From positions 1 to 49,323 of the forward strand of contig JBBTRP010000038.1 in the NCBI GenBank assembly GCA_038065125.1: a DNA stretch of 49,323 nt, in the 5' to 3' direction. This document shows, piece after piece, positions 1-8,030 of the stretch. The position numbers and the translations under genes are program-made. This DNA comes from JBBTRP01 sp038065125. Its GTDB lineage: Bacteria > Patescibacteriota > Patescibacteriia > JACQRZ01. Positions within the stretch are counted from its first letter, which is position 1. The number at the start of each line of letters is the position of its first letter. A model generated the notes under the pieces. It was not told the DNA's origin and searched no databases. It worked only from the letters and a program-made list of their open reading frames with translations.

Positions 1-1833
1 ATCACGCTGGTCATCATGGATGACTGGAAGCTCTGGATCGGGGTGATGATTGGGCTTCTCTTTCTTTTGGGAATGCTCTTTCTCAAACTCCCAAAAAACC
101 AAAAAGTTCCCTGGCTGGTTGCCCCGTGCTTTATTGTCGTTCTCTCGCTCGCGCTCTCTATCATCCACTTGCCGCGCGTCCTCCCTCTGCCGCTTGCCGC
201 TCAGCCGACCTGGAAGACGAGCGTGAACCTTACCTGGGAAACACTGAAACGCGCACCACTCTTCGGTGCGGGTCCCGGCAACTTTCTGACCAGCTATACG
301 CAGTTTCGCCCGCAGGAAATCAACTACGAAAACTTCGCTCGTCTCTGGACAGTGCGCTTTGATCAATCCAGCGCGGCCGCTCTCACAAAAATTGCCGAAA
401 CGGGCCTGGTTGGATTTGTGGGTATGGCGGTTCTGTTCGGAATCGCAGGTTTTTCGACATTCCGGCTCCTCAAACGGAAGGAAGAAGTCGGCGAAGAATC
501 GCTTCCGCTTATTGGTGTTGCGGCAGCGCTCCTCTCGCTCGGATTTTTCTGCCTGACAAAACCGACAAACATGACGGTCGCACTCCTTTGGTGGGTGTTC
601 CTGGGAATACTCGCCTCGTTCACTACAAAGACAATTGTCACGGTTTCAGCGCAGAACAGTAACCGGTTTCTCATCCTCTCATCCGGCATTCTCTCCATCA
701 TCGTTGTTGCGGGACTGATCGGTGGCACATTCGCGTGGCAACGCTTCTCGGCAGACGTTGCCTACGGACAAGCTCTTGAAGACGATCGGCGCCTTTCCGG
801 CCTCATCTCCTCAAACCAACAGGTAGAACTTGCGGCAGTCGATGGACTCATAGAAAAACTCAACGCCGCACGAGTCAAAGACCCTCTCAACGACACGTAC
901 CTTCGTACGTTGAGTCAGGCGATTCTCTTTAAGATCCAGATGCTGGTGAATTCATCTGATCAGTCGCAGGTTCAAACGATTCAGTCGCTCACCTCGAGTG
1001 CAATCGACATCGCAAAGCAGGCGGTCGCCCTGAATGGACGCGACGTGCGAAATATTGAAAATCTTGCCGGAGCGTACCGCGCAATCACTCCATTTACCAA
1101 CGGCGCGGAGCTCTTTGCGGAAGAAAGTTTTATCAAAGCAAGCCAACTCGACCCGCAGAATCCTTCCTTGAAAGTCGACCTTGCAAAAATGTACCTTGAC
1201 GTTGCGGGAGTTGCCTTGCGTCGAGCGGAAGTTGAGAAGGGAGATGCGGAAAAGCAGGCAAAGAAAGCTGTGGCGATCCAAGCAATCGACAAAGCGGAGA
1301 AAGCGCTCTCCGAAGCGCTCACTCTCAAAACCGACTACGCACAGGCGCACTACTTCCTCGGGCTCATCAAGGGTCAGCAGAACAAAAAAGAAGAGTCTCT
1401 TGCAAGTCTTTCTCGGGCGCTTGAGATAAACGCTTCTCTCGCGTCGGTCCAAGCGGTGGACCAGCAGCTCTTTGGACTTATCGCTGCGGCGTATGTGAGT
1501 ATAAATGAAAAAGAACGCGCACTGGAAGCCGTACGGCTCTCCCTCAATCTCAATCCTGATGACACGCAGTCACTCTGGCTCTATGGAAACCTTCTTGCCG
1601 ACCTCGGGAAAAAAGAGTCTGCGCTGGAAGTGATGAACAAACTTCTCTCACTGCAGCCCCAGAGCACTCAGGTACAAGATCGCATCAAAGAAATCCGCGG
1701 AGAAAAGCCGACCACAAAGACTGGGAGCGAAAAACAAAAATCAGAGACAGAAAGCACGTCTACTCCATCAGTTGAATCATCGGAAGAAACTCAAAAAACC
1801 AACGAGTCCACAGCGACTCCGGCAGAGGAATAG
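1..1833 (+). CDS. O-antigen ligase-like membrane protein with C-terminal TPR domain (5' partial)
   Basis: The frame is open to base 1, so the gene begins outside the window; the ATG at 16 is probably internal. The visible part starts in membrane segments, then a periplasmic stretch with 'PLFGAGPGNF', the Wzy_C/O-antigen ligase signature, and more transmembrane helices up to about residue 245. The C-terminal half is soluble, with TPR-like helix pairs (around residues 325-560), then a low-complexity Ser/Thr/Glu/Lys tail. The family (WaaL/Wzy/PglL) moves or polymerises lipid-linked glycans on the outer face of the membrane; attached TPRs are common in PglL-like members and CPR bacteria. The exact substrate cannot be told. 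A strong hairpin follows the stop, and the gene converges on the tRNA-Trp unit. A second ligase-like gene lies at the right edge. Confidence 0.75.
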   Translation: MTLVIMDDWKLWIGVMIGLLFLLGMLFLKLPKNQKVPWLVAPCFIVVLSLALSIIHLPRVLPLPLAAQPTWKTSVNLTWETLKRAPLFGAGPGNFLTSYTQFRPQEINYENFARLWTVRFDQSSAAALTKIAETGLVGFVGMAVLFGIAGFSTFRLLKRKEEVGEESLPLIGVAAALLSLGFFCLTKPTNMTVALLWWVFLGILASFTTKTIVTVSAQNSNRFLILSSGILSIIVVAGLIGGTFAWQRFSADVAYGQALEDDRRLSGLISSNQQVELAAVDGLIEKLNAARVKDPLNDTYLRTLSQAILFKIQMLVNSSDQSQVQTIQSLTSSAIDIAKQAVALNGRDVRNIENLAGAYRAITPFTNGAELFAEESFIKASQLDPQNPSLKVDLAKMYLDVAGVALRRAEVEKGDAEKQAKKAVAIQAIDKAEKALSEALTLKTDYAQAHYFLGLIKGQQNKKEESLASLSRALEINASLASVQAVDQQLFGLIAAAYVSINEKERALEAVRLSLNLNPDDTQSLWLYGNLLADLGKKESALEVMNKLLSLQPQSTQVQDRIKEIRGEKPTTKTGSEKQKSETESTSTPSVESSEETQKTNESTATPAEE

Positions 1834-1850
1834 AAATACACTCGTTTCAT

Positions 1851-1888
1851 AATGAAAAAATCCATGATCGTTCATGGATTTTTTCATT
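1851..1888. terminator. Bidirectional intrinsic terminator
   Basis: A perfect hairpin with 17-bp arms closes on a four-base loop, with A-run and T-run sides (arms AATGAAAAAATCCATGA and its complement). It separates the plus-strand ligase gene from the leftward tRNA-Trp unit and forms the distal border of the tRNA-Trp element. Confidence 0.8.
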
Positions 1889-2096
1889 CGGGGGGTAGAG
1901 GAATTCCGCTCTCCCGACGTCCACTGGACGTCAGTCGTTTGTACTGGGTGTACTCGGAGTGCCGCCGGCACTCCTCGCTCGCTCCTTGGATGCCTGTGGT
2001 CTTCGTCCTCGGCATCCGTTCGCTCACACCCGTTCGATTCCTCTCTCATTACATGAGAACAGAAAACCCTACTTCGTAGGGTCCTCTGTTCTCATT
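1884..2096 (-). repeat. tRNA-linked structured element, Trp copy
   Basis: This element lies directly downstream of tRNA-Trp in the tRNA's sense. Next to the tRNA is a long hairpin (2053-2095; inner stem closed by a GAA loop, no U-run). Then comes an inverted copy of the tRNA-Trp T-arm (AGAGGAATCGAAC), a GC-rich core, and at the far end a perfect 21-bp direct copy of the tRNA 3' end (1884-1904 equals 2092-2112). Core features are a closing helix GGGTGT/ACACCC (2026-2031 with 1946-1951), a hairpin GGATGCC/GGCATCC, the linker AAGGAGCGAGCGAGGAG (complement at 1971-1987), a hairpin GGAGTGCC/GGCACTCC and a hairpin with loop AGT (1916-1932). Gly and Pro copies occur in this window. Open frames across it differ between copies and are not credible genes. 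Confidence 0.8.
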
Positions 2097-2167
2097 CGGG
2101 GGGTAGAGGAATCGAACCTCTCCTAGCGGTTTTGGAGACCGCCGTTCTACCGATAAACTAACCCCCC
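2097..2167 (-). tRNA. tRNA-Trp (CCA)
   Basis: A full cloverleaf is readable on the minus strand: acceptor GGGGGGT/ACCCCCC, anticodon loop CTCCAAA giving CCA, T-arm AGAGG-TTCGATT-CCTCT and discriminator G, as usual for Trp. The 3' CCA is not encoded. It lies downstream of folD and is probably co-transcribed with polA-folD. Confidence 0.95.
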
Positions 2168-2175
2168 AAGAAAAA

Positions 2176-2207
2176 AAGGTTATAGGTTATAGGTTATAGG
2201 TTATAGG
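2176..2207. repeat. Heptamer tandem repeat (GGTTATA)n
   Basis: Four consecutive copies of GGTTATA and a partial fifth fill the gap between the folD stop codon and tRNA-Trp. It reads as a simple-sequence repeat. A similar heptamer tract lies at 27456-27480. Confidence 0.85.
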
Positions 2208-3047
2208 TTAAGCAGTCAACGAGGCTTTTGCAGCTCTCACGACGTTGTCCAAGAGGCATGCGACTGTCACGGGGCCGACGCCGCCGGGGACGGGGGTGAT
2301 CGCGCGAACTTTGTGCGCAACCGATTCGAAGTCTACATCGCCGACAATTCCGGCGTCTGTTTTGCTTACGCCGACGTCGATAACGATTGCGCCCTCACCG
2401 ACCATGTCTGTCGTAATCAAACGGGGTTTCCCGACGACAGAGATAATAATTTCCGCAGTGCGCAGATCATCTGATTTCAAATGCTCCGCTTCTTTGATCT
2501 GCGTCACGTTCGCTCCATTATTTACGCAGTGCCAAGCTATCTGCGAAGCAAACAGCCCGCCCCCGACGACCACTACAGCGCGTCCTTCAAGGGTCGTGCC
2601 CGCTGTCTCGATAAGGAGTTTCACCGACTCAGCAACTGGCGGGCGGACTTCACGACTTCCGTTTTTTAGACGCTCGAATGACAGCGGATTAAGGCAGTCA
2701 ACATCTTTGGCCGGGGCGATTCTTGCCCGCGCCGAATCCAGATCAAGGGTTCGAGGAATCGGAATCTGCACAATGATCCCGTGAATGGTTGGATCGGCAT
2801 TGAGTGCCTCAACGACTGACGAGAGCTCCTCATTTGTCGTATGTGTGTTGAGTCGTGAAACGTCGCACCTCATGCCCAACGCACGCGCCTCCCGCTCTTT
2901 GATGGATACATATAAAACCGATGCGGGATCCTCCCCGACCAGCACAATACCAAGACCCGGAGTCATTCCGCGCGTACGAAGGACCGAAACCTCATCTCGC
3001 AAACGCGCAATAATCCCATCTGCAATTTTTTTTCCATCAATAATCAT
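2208..3047 (-). CDS. folD: Bifunctional methylenetetrahydrofolate dehydrogenase/cyclohydrolase
   Basis: 279 residues, normal FolD length. FolD interconverts 5,10-methylene-THF, methenyl-THF and 10-formyl-THF with NADP, feeding one-carbon units to purine and fMet-tRNA synthesis in the cytoplasm. Visible family motifs are YVSIKEREA with the catalytic Lys region, 'DVDCLNP', the Rossmann stretch 'VVVVGGGLFASQ' (family usually GRSxxVG), and the C-terminal 'TPVPGGVGPVTVACLLDN'. The GGGLF loop is less canonical than GRSxIVG. The ATG at 3047 overlaps the polA stop by four bases (ATGA), and GGGGAG lies upstream, so this start is preferred over one seven codons earlier. Translationally coupled to polA. 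Confidence 0.93.
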   Translation of the reverse strand: MIIDGKKIADGIIARLRDEVSVLRTRGMTPGLGIVLVGEDPASVLYVSIKEREARALGMRCDVSRLNTHTTNEELSSVVEALNADPTIHGIIVQIPIPRTLDLDSARARIAPAKDVDCLNPLSFERLKNGSREVRPPVAESVKLLIETAGTTLEGRAVVVVGGGLFASQIAWHCVNNGANVTQIKEAEHLKSDDLRTAEIIISVVGKPRLITTDMVGEGAIVIDVGVSKTDAGIVGDVDFESVAHKVRAITPVPGGVGPVTVACLLDNVVRAAKASLTA

Positions 3048-5761
3048 ATCAATTTCATCTCTCCCCAATTCTGCCCCGTTTTCATATCAACAAGAACCGG
3101 AACAGAGAAGGCGACCACCCCTTCCATTGTTTTTTTGATGAGCGGCGCACACTCGGTGAGTGAGTCCGGCGTCGCCTCAAACAACAACTCGTCGTGCACC
3201 TGGAGAATCATCCGAATTGGGGGATCGGTCGGATACCGTTCGTGAAGAGTCTCGTGCACGGCGATCATAGCGAGTTTCATAATGTCTGCTTCCGCACCTT
3301 GGATGGGCATATTCACCGCAGCACGTTCGGTCGCGTTTCTCACCTGGGCGACCCCTGACTGCAGTTCGGGCACATACCGCCGTCTTCCAAACAGCGTCTC
3401 AACATATCCGGTTTTCCGTGCGGTTATGATGATACCATCGAGGAATTCACGCACTTTTGGATATGCGGCAAAATACCCCTCGATAAAACTCTGTGCCTCT
3501 GTAAAGGATATGCCCGCACTTGCCGAGAGTCCCTGCGGACCCATGCCGTAGAGAATACCAAAATTGACTTCCTTTGCAGCGCGGCGCATTTGCGGGGTCA
3601 CGTCGATGAGCGGCACGCCGTTTACTTCAGCCGCGGTTGCCGCGTGAATATCGACATCGTCCCGAAACGCGGCGATGAGCTTCTCGTCGCCTGAGAGATG
3701 GGCAACGATGCGCAGCTGAACTTGAGAGTAGTCGACAGACAGAAGCGTTTTTCCCGGTGCCGCCACAAACGCCCGGCGAATCTCGCGTCCCAGCTCTTGC
3801 CGGATCGGAATGTTCTGTAAGTTTGGGTTGGAGGATGAGAGCCGTCCGGTTGCAGCGACAGTCTGATTAAACGTCGTGTGAACGCGCCCGGTTTCGGGAT
3901 TGATGAGATTGGGCAGAACGTCCACATACGTATTGGAGAGCTTGCTCAGCTCCCGATACTCGATGATGCTCCCAATGATCGGGTGAAGACTCTTCATCTT
4001 TTCAAGTTCCGGGGCGGCGGTCGAAAATCCGCTTTTTCCTTTTCGAATGCGCGCGGTTGAGAGGTTTAACTTTTCAAAAAGAATTTTCTTGAGCTGCAAC
4101 GGAGAATTGATATTGAAATCTTGCCCGGCAAGCGCGTGGATGCTCTGGGTGATCTCTGCAAGACGCGCATCTATCCGCGTAGCAAGCTCTGCAAGATACC
4201 CTGTGTCAAGAAGGATTCCCGCCTCTTCCATCTCCATCAGCGGTTCGAGAAGGGGGAGTTCGAGCGTGTCGTGTACCTTCAAAAGTTCGGTGTCCTCGAG
4301 TTGCTTTTTTAGGACAGTGTACAGTCGCAGGGTGAAATCAGCATCTTCGCACGCGTAGGGGGCGATCTTTTCCAGGGGCACGTCGGCCATGGAGATCTCT
4401 GCTGTGCCCTTGCCGATGAGCGCGGAGATCGGAATTTTCTGATACCCGAATTCAGAAAACGAGAGCGCGTCAAGACTGTACTCGCGAACACCGGCATTGA
4501 GAACGTAGGCCGCAAGCATGGTATCAAAATGAATGCCTTTCGGGTGAACCCCCGCGCGGTGGAACACCTCCAGATCGTACTTGATGTTGTGGCCGACTTT
4601 TTTTATCTGTTCATTTTCCAAAAACGCCGTGAGTTCTTTTTTCCATTTATTTCCCGGCGTACTCCAGGGCATATAGACGGCCGTGCCCTCGTGTGAAGAA
4701 ATGCTCACGCCCACGAGGTCTGCCTGGATCGCGGTGGTGCTGGTTGTCTCCGTGTCGATACTGACCAGCTCATCGTCCGCATGTGTCGACAAAAAGTCCA
4801 GAATATCTTGCTCCCGAGAAAGGCAGTGGTAGCGATCGTTTTGAACGTCCTGCAGCGACGAGTCGTCCTTATCAAATCCCGGGAGTCCCGACAGGCGTGG
4901 AATGAGCGACTTGAACTCAAGCTCATGGAAAAGTGTGACGGTTTTTTTTGAATCGTATGAGCCGAGTTTGCACGCTCCAAGCGAAAAATCGAATTCCACA
5001 TCATGAACCATCGCAACAAGCATGCGGCTTTGACGGACCTGCGTCTCCTGGGGTAGGAGCTTGTCGATGGTTGCGTTTGTGAGGGAGTCATTCACGCCCT
5101 CTTTGATCGCTTGAAAAAGCCTGTCGATCGTCCCGTATTCTTTGATCAATGTGATTGCGGTCTTCTCGCCTATGCCGCGCGCCCCGGGAATGTTGTCCGA
5201 CGTGTCCCCGCGGAGCGCTTTATATTCAGTCAATTGTTGAGGTTCCAAACCGTCAAATCGCTCTCGCACCTGTGCTTCGTCATAGAGCACCGTGTCCATA
5301 AGGCCGCGCTTGGACGCATACACTTTTGTGGTGGCGTCAACGAGGGCGAGCGCATCCATGTCGCCGGTGACAATAATTTTTTCCATCGAGTCTCCGACGC
5401 GACTGCAGATAGTTGCGATTAAATCGTCTGCTTCAAATCCGTCCTTCTCGCATCGGACAACTCCCAGCGCGTCGAGAACCTCCTTGATGCGGTCAAGCTG
5501 CTGATACAGTTCATCCGGCTGCTTCTTGCGTTGTGCTTTGTATTCCGCAAACGCCTCATGGCGAAATGTCGGGGCGCGGCGATCGAACGCAACGATGCAG
5601 TGCGTTGGTGAAAGATCCTTGACGGCTTTCAAGAAAATCGTGATAAAACCGTAGACCGCATTGACGATCTCACCCTTCGCGGTCGTGAGCGGCGGAAGCG
5701 CGTGCCACGCGCGGTGGAGCACGGCATTCCCGTCAATAATCATGAGGCGTTCTTTGTGCAT
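3044..5761 (-). CDS. polA: DNA polymerase I (5'-3' exo, 3'-5' exo, polymerase)
   Basis: 905 residues, full-length family A polymerase for Okazaki fragment maturation and repair. Residues 1-290 are the 5' nuclease with its Asp cluster (e.g. 'EADDLIATI'). Residues 320-495 are a 3'-5' exonuclease whose acidic residues all look intact: D336/E338 in 'SIDTET', D396 in 'NIKYD', and Y469-x3-D473. This is notable because the proofreading site is degenerate in many bacterial Pol I proteins. Polymerase motifs are A ('SVDYSQVQLR', D677), B ('RRAAKEVNFGILYG', K730, F734) and C ('VHDE', 856-858). The start is placed at ATG 5761 (MHKERL...); a start nine codons upstream is possible. Overlaps folD by ATGA; tRNA-Cys lies upstream in the same direction. 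Confidence 0.95.
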   Translation of the reverse strand: MHKERLMIIDGNAVLHRAWHALPPLTTAKGEIVNAVYGFITIFLKAVKDLSPTHCIVAFDRRAPTFRHEAFAEYKAQRKKQPDELYQQLDRIKEVLDALGVVRCEKDGFEADDLIATICSRVGDSMEKIIVTGDMDALALVDATTKVYASKRGLMDTVLYDEAQVRERFDGLEPQQLTEYKALRGDTSDNIPGARGIGEKTAITLIKEYGTIDRLFQAIKEGVNDSLTNATIDKLLPQETQVRQSRMLVAMVHDVEFDFSLGACKLGSYDSKKTVTLFHELEFKSLIPRLSGLPGFDKDDSSLQDVQNDRYHCLSREQDILDFLSTHADDELVSIDTETTSTTAIQADLVGVSISSHEGTAVYMPWSTPGNKWKKELTAFLENEQIKKVGHNIKYDLEVFHRAGVHPKGIHFDTMLAAYVLNAGVREYSLDALSFSEFGYQKIPISALIGKGTAEISMADVPLEKIAPYACEDADFTLRLYTVLKKQLEDTELLKVHDTLELPLLEPLMEMEEAGILLDTGYLAELATRIDARLAEITQSIHALAGQDFNINSPLQLKKILFEKLNLSTARIRKGKSGFSTAAPELEKMKSLHPIIGSIIEYRELSKLSNTYVDVLPNLINPETGRVHTTFNQTVAATGRLSSSNPNLQNIPIRQELGREIRRAFVAAPGKTLLSVDYSQVQLRIVAHLSGDEKLIAAFRDDVDIHAATAAEVNGVPLIDVTPQMRRAAKEVNFGILYGMGPQGLSASAGISFTEAQSFIEGYFAAYPKVREFLDGIIITARKTGYVETLFGRRRYVPELQSGVAQVRNATERAAVNMPIQGAEADIMKLAMIAVHETLHERYPTDPPIRMILQVHDELLFEATPDSLTECAPLIKKTMEGVVAFSVPVLVDMKTGQNWGEMKLI

Positions 5762-5884
5762 TGCAATATCCCAAATCCCACTCTCCAAATATCAAATAAA
5801 TTTTAAGCTCCAAATTCGAATCCTCGAAATAAATCGGGGTTATTTTGTTTTTTTAATTTGGAATTTTTCTGGTGCTTAGGCTAT
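5762..5884. repeat. AT-rich intergenic patch with degenerate TTTGG/CCAAA units
   Basis: The stretch between polA and tRNA-Cys is much more AT-rich than its surroundings. It has scattered CCAAAT / ATTTGG words, some facing each other as imperfect inverted repeats. It looks like a decayed simple repeat. No gene is visible; it should be the polA leader. Confidence 0.5.
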
Positions 5885-5959
5885 TGGAGGCCTGGGCGGG
5901 AATCGAACCCGCGCATCGAGGTTTTGCAGACCCCAGCGTTTCCACTTCGCCACCAGGCC
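5885..5959 (-). tRNA. tRNA-Cys (GCA)
   Basis: Cloverleaf with acceptor GGCCTGG/CCAGGCC, anticodon loop CTGCAAA (GCA), T-arm CGGG-TTCGATT-CCCG, discriminator U and an encoded CCA. One of only two tRNA genes here with genomic CCA. No downstream tRNA-linked element. Confidence 0.95.
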
Positions 5960-6056
5960 GAAAGTAACTATCCTATTTCTTAGGCACATTTCAGTGTATC
6001 AAAAACATCCAAAAGAGAAAGGTCGGCAACTATTGGCGCGTGGATGCGCGCCGATC

Positions 6057-6665
6057 TCACTTCGTGGCCAGTTGGTCGACGACGACCTCAAGGGTCGTGC
6101 GCTTCACGCCGAATTGCTTTGCGGCTGTGCGCGTCTTCATCCAGAGGTCGATTCGACCATTCCCATAGCGTGCGTTCATGCGATCTTGGACGATAAATAC
6201 GCGGTCGCCATACAACTCAGGAAGTCTCACGCGGGTGCCGAATGCCAAATAATTTGCCGCGATCACGTTTTCGCGGTTATGAGTACACACGTTAAATCCG
6301 TTTGCGGTGGTGCAGGGGTCGCTGTCTGTTTGATCAGGGGTGCTGGAATAGGCGGTTGCAACGACCGAGTGGGGGCCTCTCTGGGAGTACGTTTGACGTG
6401 GGCGAGCAACAAATTGTGTTGTGGGGCCTGTAATATGTCGTTTGACCGCGGCAGTCCCCTCGCGTTCGCGCTCAGAGAGTCGGTCGTATGAAACGTCAAT
6501 ATCGCTCTCGCCTTCAATGAGCTCTAAGATTTCGGGAGGGACAAAAGGGATCGAAAAACTCTCGTCTGCAAAAACTCCTGTGGGATTTCCCAGGAGTAGG
6601 CTCGCTGTCATAATAAGTGCCCCAACAAAATGGGGGAGTGAATGGTTTGGTTCTAAAGGGTCCAC
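6057..6665 (-). CDS. Secreted 3D-domain (double-psi beta-barrel) cell-wall protein
   Basis: 202 residues from a GTG start. An N-terminal hydrophobic segment ending '...PTGVFADES' looks like a signal peptide. The C-terminal half (about residues 95-195) matches the 3D domain of MltA/RpfB/YuiC-like proteins: 'VVATAYSSTPDQTDSDPCTT', then 'FGTRVRLP', then 'VFIVQDRMNARYGNGRIDLW' with the conserved Asp residues. These domains are tied to peptidoglycan cleavage, as lytic transglycosylases or resuscitation-type factors, outside the membrane. Activity is inferred from family only. GTG at 6665 is chosen because it keeps the whole hydrophobic leader; the SD is weak. Confidence 0.75.
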   Translation of the reverse strand: MDPLEPNHSLPHFVGALIMTASLLLGNPTGVFADESFSIPFVPPEILELIEGESDIDVSYDRLSEREREGTAAVKRHITGPTTQFVARPRQTYSQRGPHSVVATAYSSTPDQTDSDPCTTANGFNVCTHNRENVIAANYLAFGTRVRLPELYGDRVFIVQDRMNARYGNGRIDLWMKTRTAAKQFGVKRTTLEVVVDQLATK

Positions 6666-6732
6666 GGTGGTCAGGATTTCCCCTCTTTCGGAGCGGCATG
6701 GATGCCCGAAATCGTATTATTCCTTATGATTA

Positions 6733-6760
6733 AAATAAAAAACCCTTTTTTCAGGGTCAC
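6733..6760 (-). terminator. Intrinsic terminator
   Basis: On the minus strand ACCCTGAAAAAAGGGT is followed by a T-run. It ends the 110-residue gene upstream and lies just before the 3D-domain gene. Confidence 0.6.
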
Positions 6761-6828
6761 ATTAGTATAGCACAAAACGCCCAAATCGTCAAGGGGCTGA
6801 TGGGTTTTCTGGTAGTGGGGTTGGAGAG

Positions 6829-7161
6829 CTACGACCGATACTCATCTGGCAAGGCCTCGCTGCCAAACAGCTCAACAAACTGTTCTTTTATATCGTAATA
6901 GTGCCTTCGAGCCTGTGCTACCTCGTCTTTTGAAAGTGTTCTCTCTTCGTTTGCCATATCCGCTCGACGGTAGCCCATCAATTCAAGCATGCGATCTTTA
7001 TCGCTCGCTAAGAACTGCGGTTGTCCGCTCGCCTCTTCCTTAAACTCACTGCTTTCGACAACTCGATCGACCCTATCGTCAAAATGCTTTTGAAGTCTGT
7101 CCGGCGGAAGATTTGAGAGCTCGTCACGATAGTGATCTCTGGAGTCTGGGGTTCCTTTCAT
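6829..7161 (-). CDS. Hypothetical 110-residue charged protein
   Basis: No family recognised. The product is short, soluble and highly charged, with no membrane segment or signal peptide, and probably helical ('DELSNLPPDRLQKHFDDRVDRVVESSEF', 'RRADMANEERTLSKDEVAQARRHYYDIKEQFVELFG'). The open frame extends upstream into the tRNA-Gly element, but that part is element sequence, so the start is put at ATG 7161. This start lies about 20 bases beyond the distal border of the element, so the tRNA-Gly transcript may read straight into the gene. A terminator follows it. Confidence 0.6.
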   Translation of the reverse strand: MKGTPDSRDHYRDELSNLPPDRLQKHFDDRVDRVVESSEFKEEASGQPQFLASDKDRMLELMGYRRADMANEERTLSKDEVAQARRHYYDIKEQFVELFGSEALPDEYRS

Positions 7162-7180
7162 ACGGTTGAGATTATTTTGG

Positions 7181-7421
7181 AGCGGGTAGCGGGAATTCCG
7201 TAGTCGCATCAGCCACTGGCTGATACTCCTGTGTCCTGGGTGTACTCGGAGCGCCACCGGCACTCCTCGCTCGCTCCTTTGACTCCTGCGGCATTCTGCC
7301 TCGGAGTCAGTTCGTCAGGCAGAGCCTGATCCGGCTTCGCCGGACTTACACCCGTCCGATTCCCGAATACTATCTTTTTGAACAAAACTACCCATCCTTT
7401 CGGATGGACACTTTTGTTCAA
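7181..7421 (-). repeat. tRNA-linked structured element, Gly copy
   Basis: Same plan as the Trp copy, downstream of tRNA-Gly. There is a proximal hairpin (7373-7419) with 10-bp outer stem TTGAACAAAA/TTTTGTTCAA and inner stem closed by GAAA. Next are an inverted T-arm copy GGGAATCGGAC, exactly complementary to this tRNA's GTCCGATTCCC, and the core. The far end is a perfect 16-bp direct copy of the tRNA 3' end (7181-7196 equals 7422-7437). The linker AAAGGAGCGAGCGAGGAG is kept (complement 7263-7280). Hairpin stems differ from Trp but still pair: ATCAGCC/GGCTGAT around the same AGT loop (7208-7224), GACTCC/GGAGTC, and GGAGTGCC/GGCGCTCC. This copy has an extra double hairpin (7314-7344) that the tRNA-Ala element shares. 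Confidence 0.8.
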
Positions 7422-7493
7422 AGCGGGTAGCGGGAATCGGACCCGCCTCTGCTGCTTGGAAGGCAGCCATAATAACCACTATACGATACCCGC
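7422..7493 (-). tRNA. tRNA-Gly (UCC)
   Basis: Cloverleaf with acceptor GCGGGTA/TACCCGC, anticodon loop CTTCCAA (TCC), T-arm GCGGG-TCCGATT-CCCGC and discriminator U. No encoded CCA. The 5' end lies two bases after the stop codon of the DUF3105 gene, so it is probably cut from that mRNA. Confidence 0.95.
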
Positions 7494-7494
7494 G

Positions 7495-8028
7495 TTACTT
7501 TTTTTCGTGATGGTCGATGCTGCGATAGGCGGTGATGAACTCCCGAATTTTTGCCTCGTCGAATGATTCGAGTGTAAGTAGTTTCGTCCATGCGGTCAAG
7601 ACGATTGGGGAGGGAAGTTCGGGCTTGATGTAGGGATGCAGTAAAATTTGGTCGTCATAGGTTCCCATGAGACCTTTTAATTTTTCAATATCTTTACTCG
7701 CAATTCTAACGGGATCGTAGTTTATGATAATCCCTCCGTCCTCCATGTTGTGTACGATGAGTTCGTCCGGAACCTGCACCTCAGCAATTCCCCAGGGCGC
7801 TATGCGTGGCAGGTGGGGGCCGGATGTTGGGGGAACGGAGTTGTACGGCTTGTGCGGCGTCGTGATCTCGCGGACGTGCTCATTTCCGAGATCCTCAAAC
7901 ACCGTGCCCGGCCGCGGTTTTGCTTTTTGCTTGGAGATATAGAGAACCGCTCCTGCAATAAGTACAAGGATGATACTCCCTGCAAGAACCGTGAGAATAC
8001 CCCGAATGAGGATGAACTTACGCGCCAT
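7495..8028 (-). CDS. DUF3105-type membrane-anchored protein
   Basis: 177 residues. One N-terminal transmembrane segment (about residues 8-32) precedes an extracytoplasmic domain. The pattern 'YNSVPPTSGPHLPRIAPWG', then 'VPDELIVHNMEDGGIIINYDP', is typical of DUF3105, whose role is unknown; the conserved His and acidic residues suggest metal binding. Start at ATG 8028 rather than 14 codons earlier, because the upstream gene stops at 8031. Its stop is next to the tRNA-Gly 5' end. Confidence 0.75.
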   Translation of the reverse strand: MARKFILIRGILTVLAGSIILVLIAGAVLYISKQKAKPRPGTVFEDLGNEHVREITTPHKPYNSVPPTSGPHLPRIAPWGIAEVQVPDELIVHNMEDGGIIINYDPVRIASKDIEKLKGLMGTYDDQILLHPYIKPELPSPIVLTAWTKLLTLESFDEAKIREFITAYRSIDHHEKK

Positions 8029-8030
8029 AG

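Noticed and set aside
1777..2049. Open frame across the tRNA-Trp element, and its counterparts at 7209-7421 and 16292-16486
   Set aside because: The frames run through structured repeat sequence, share peptides only because the DNA is shared, and have different ends in each copy. Base changes preserve stems, not codons.
2176..2207. CRISPR-like repeat
   Set aside because: Seven-base units with no spacers; a simple-sequence repeat.
6829..7263. Longer form of the 110-residue hypothetical protein starting at 7263
   Set aside because: The first 34 codons are tRNA-Gly element sequence; ATG 7161 lies outside it.
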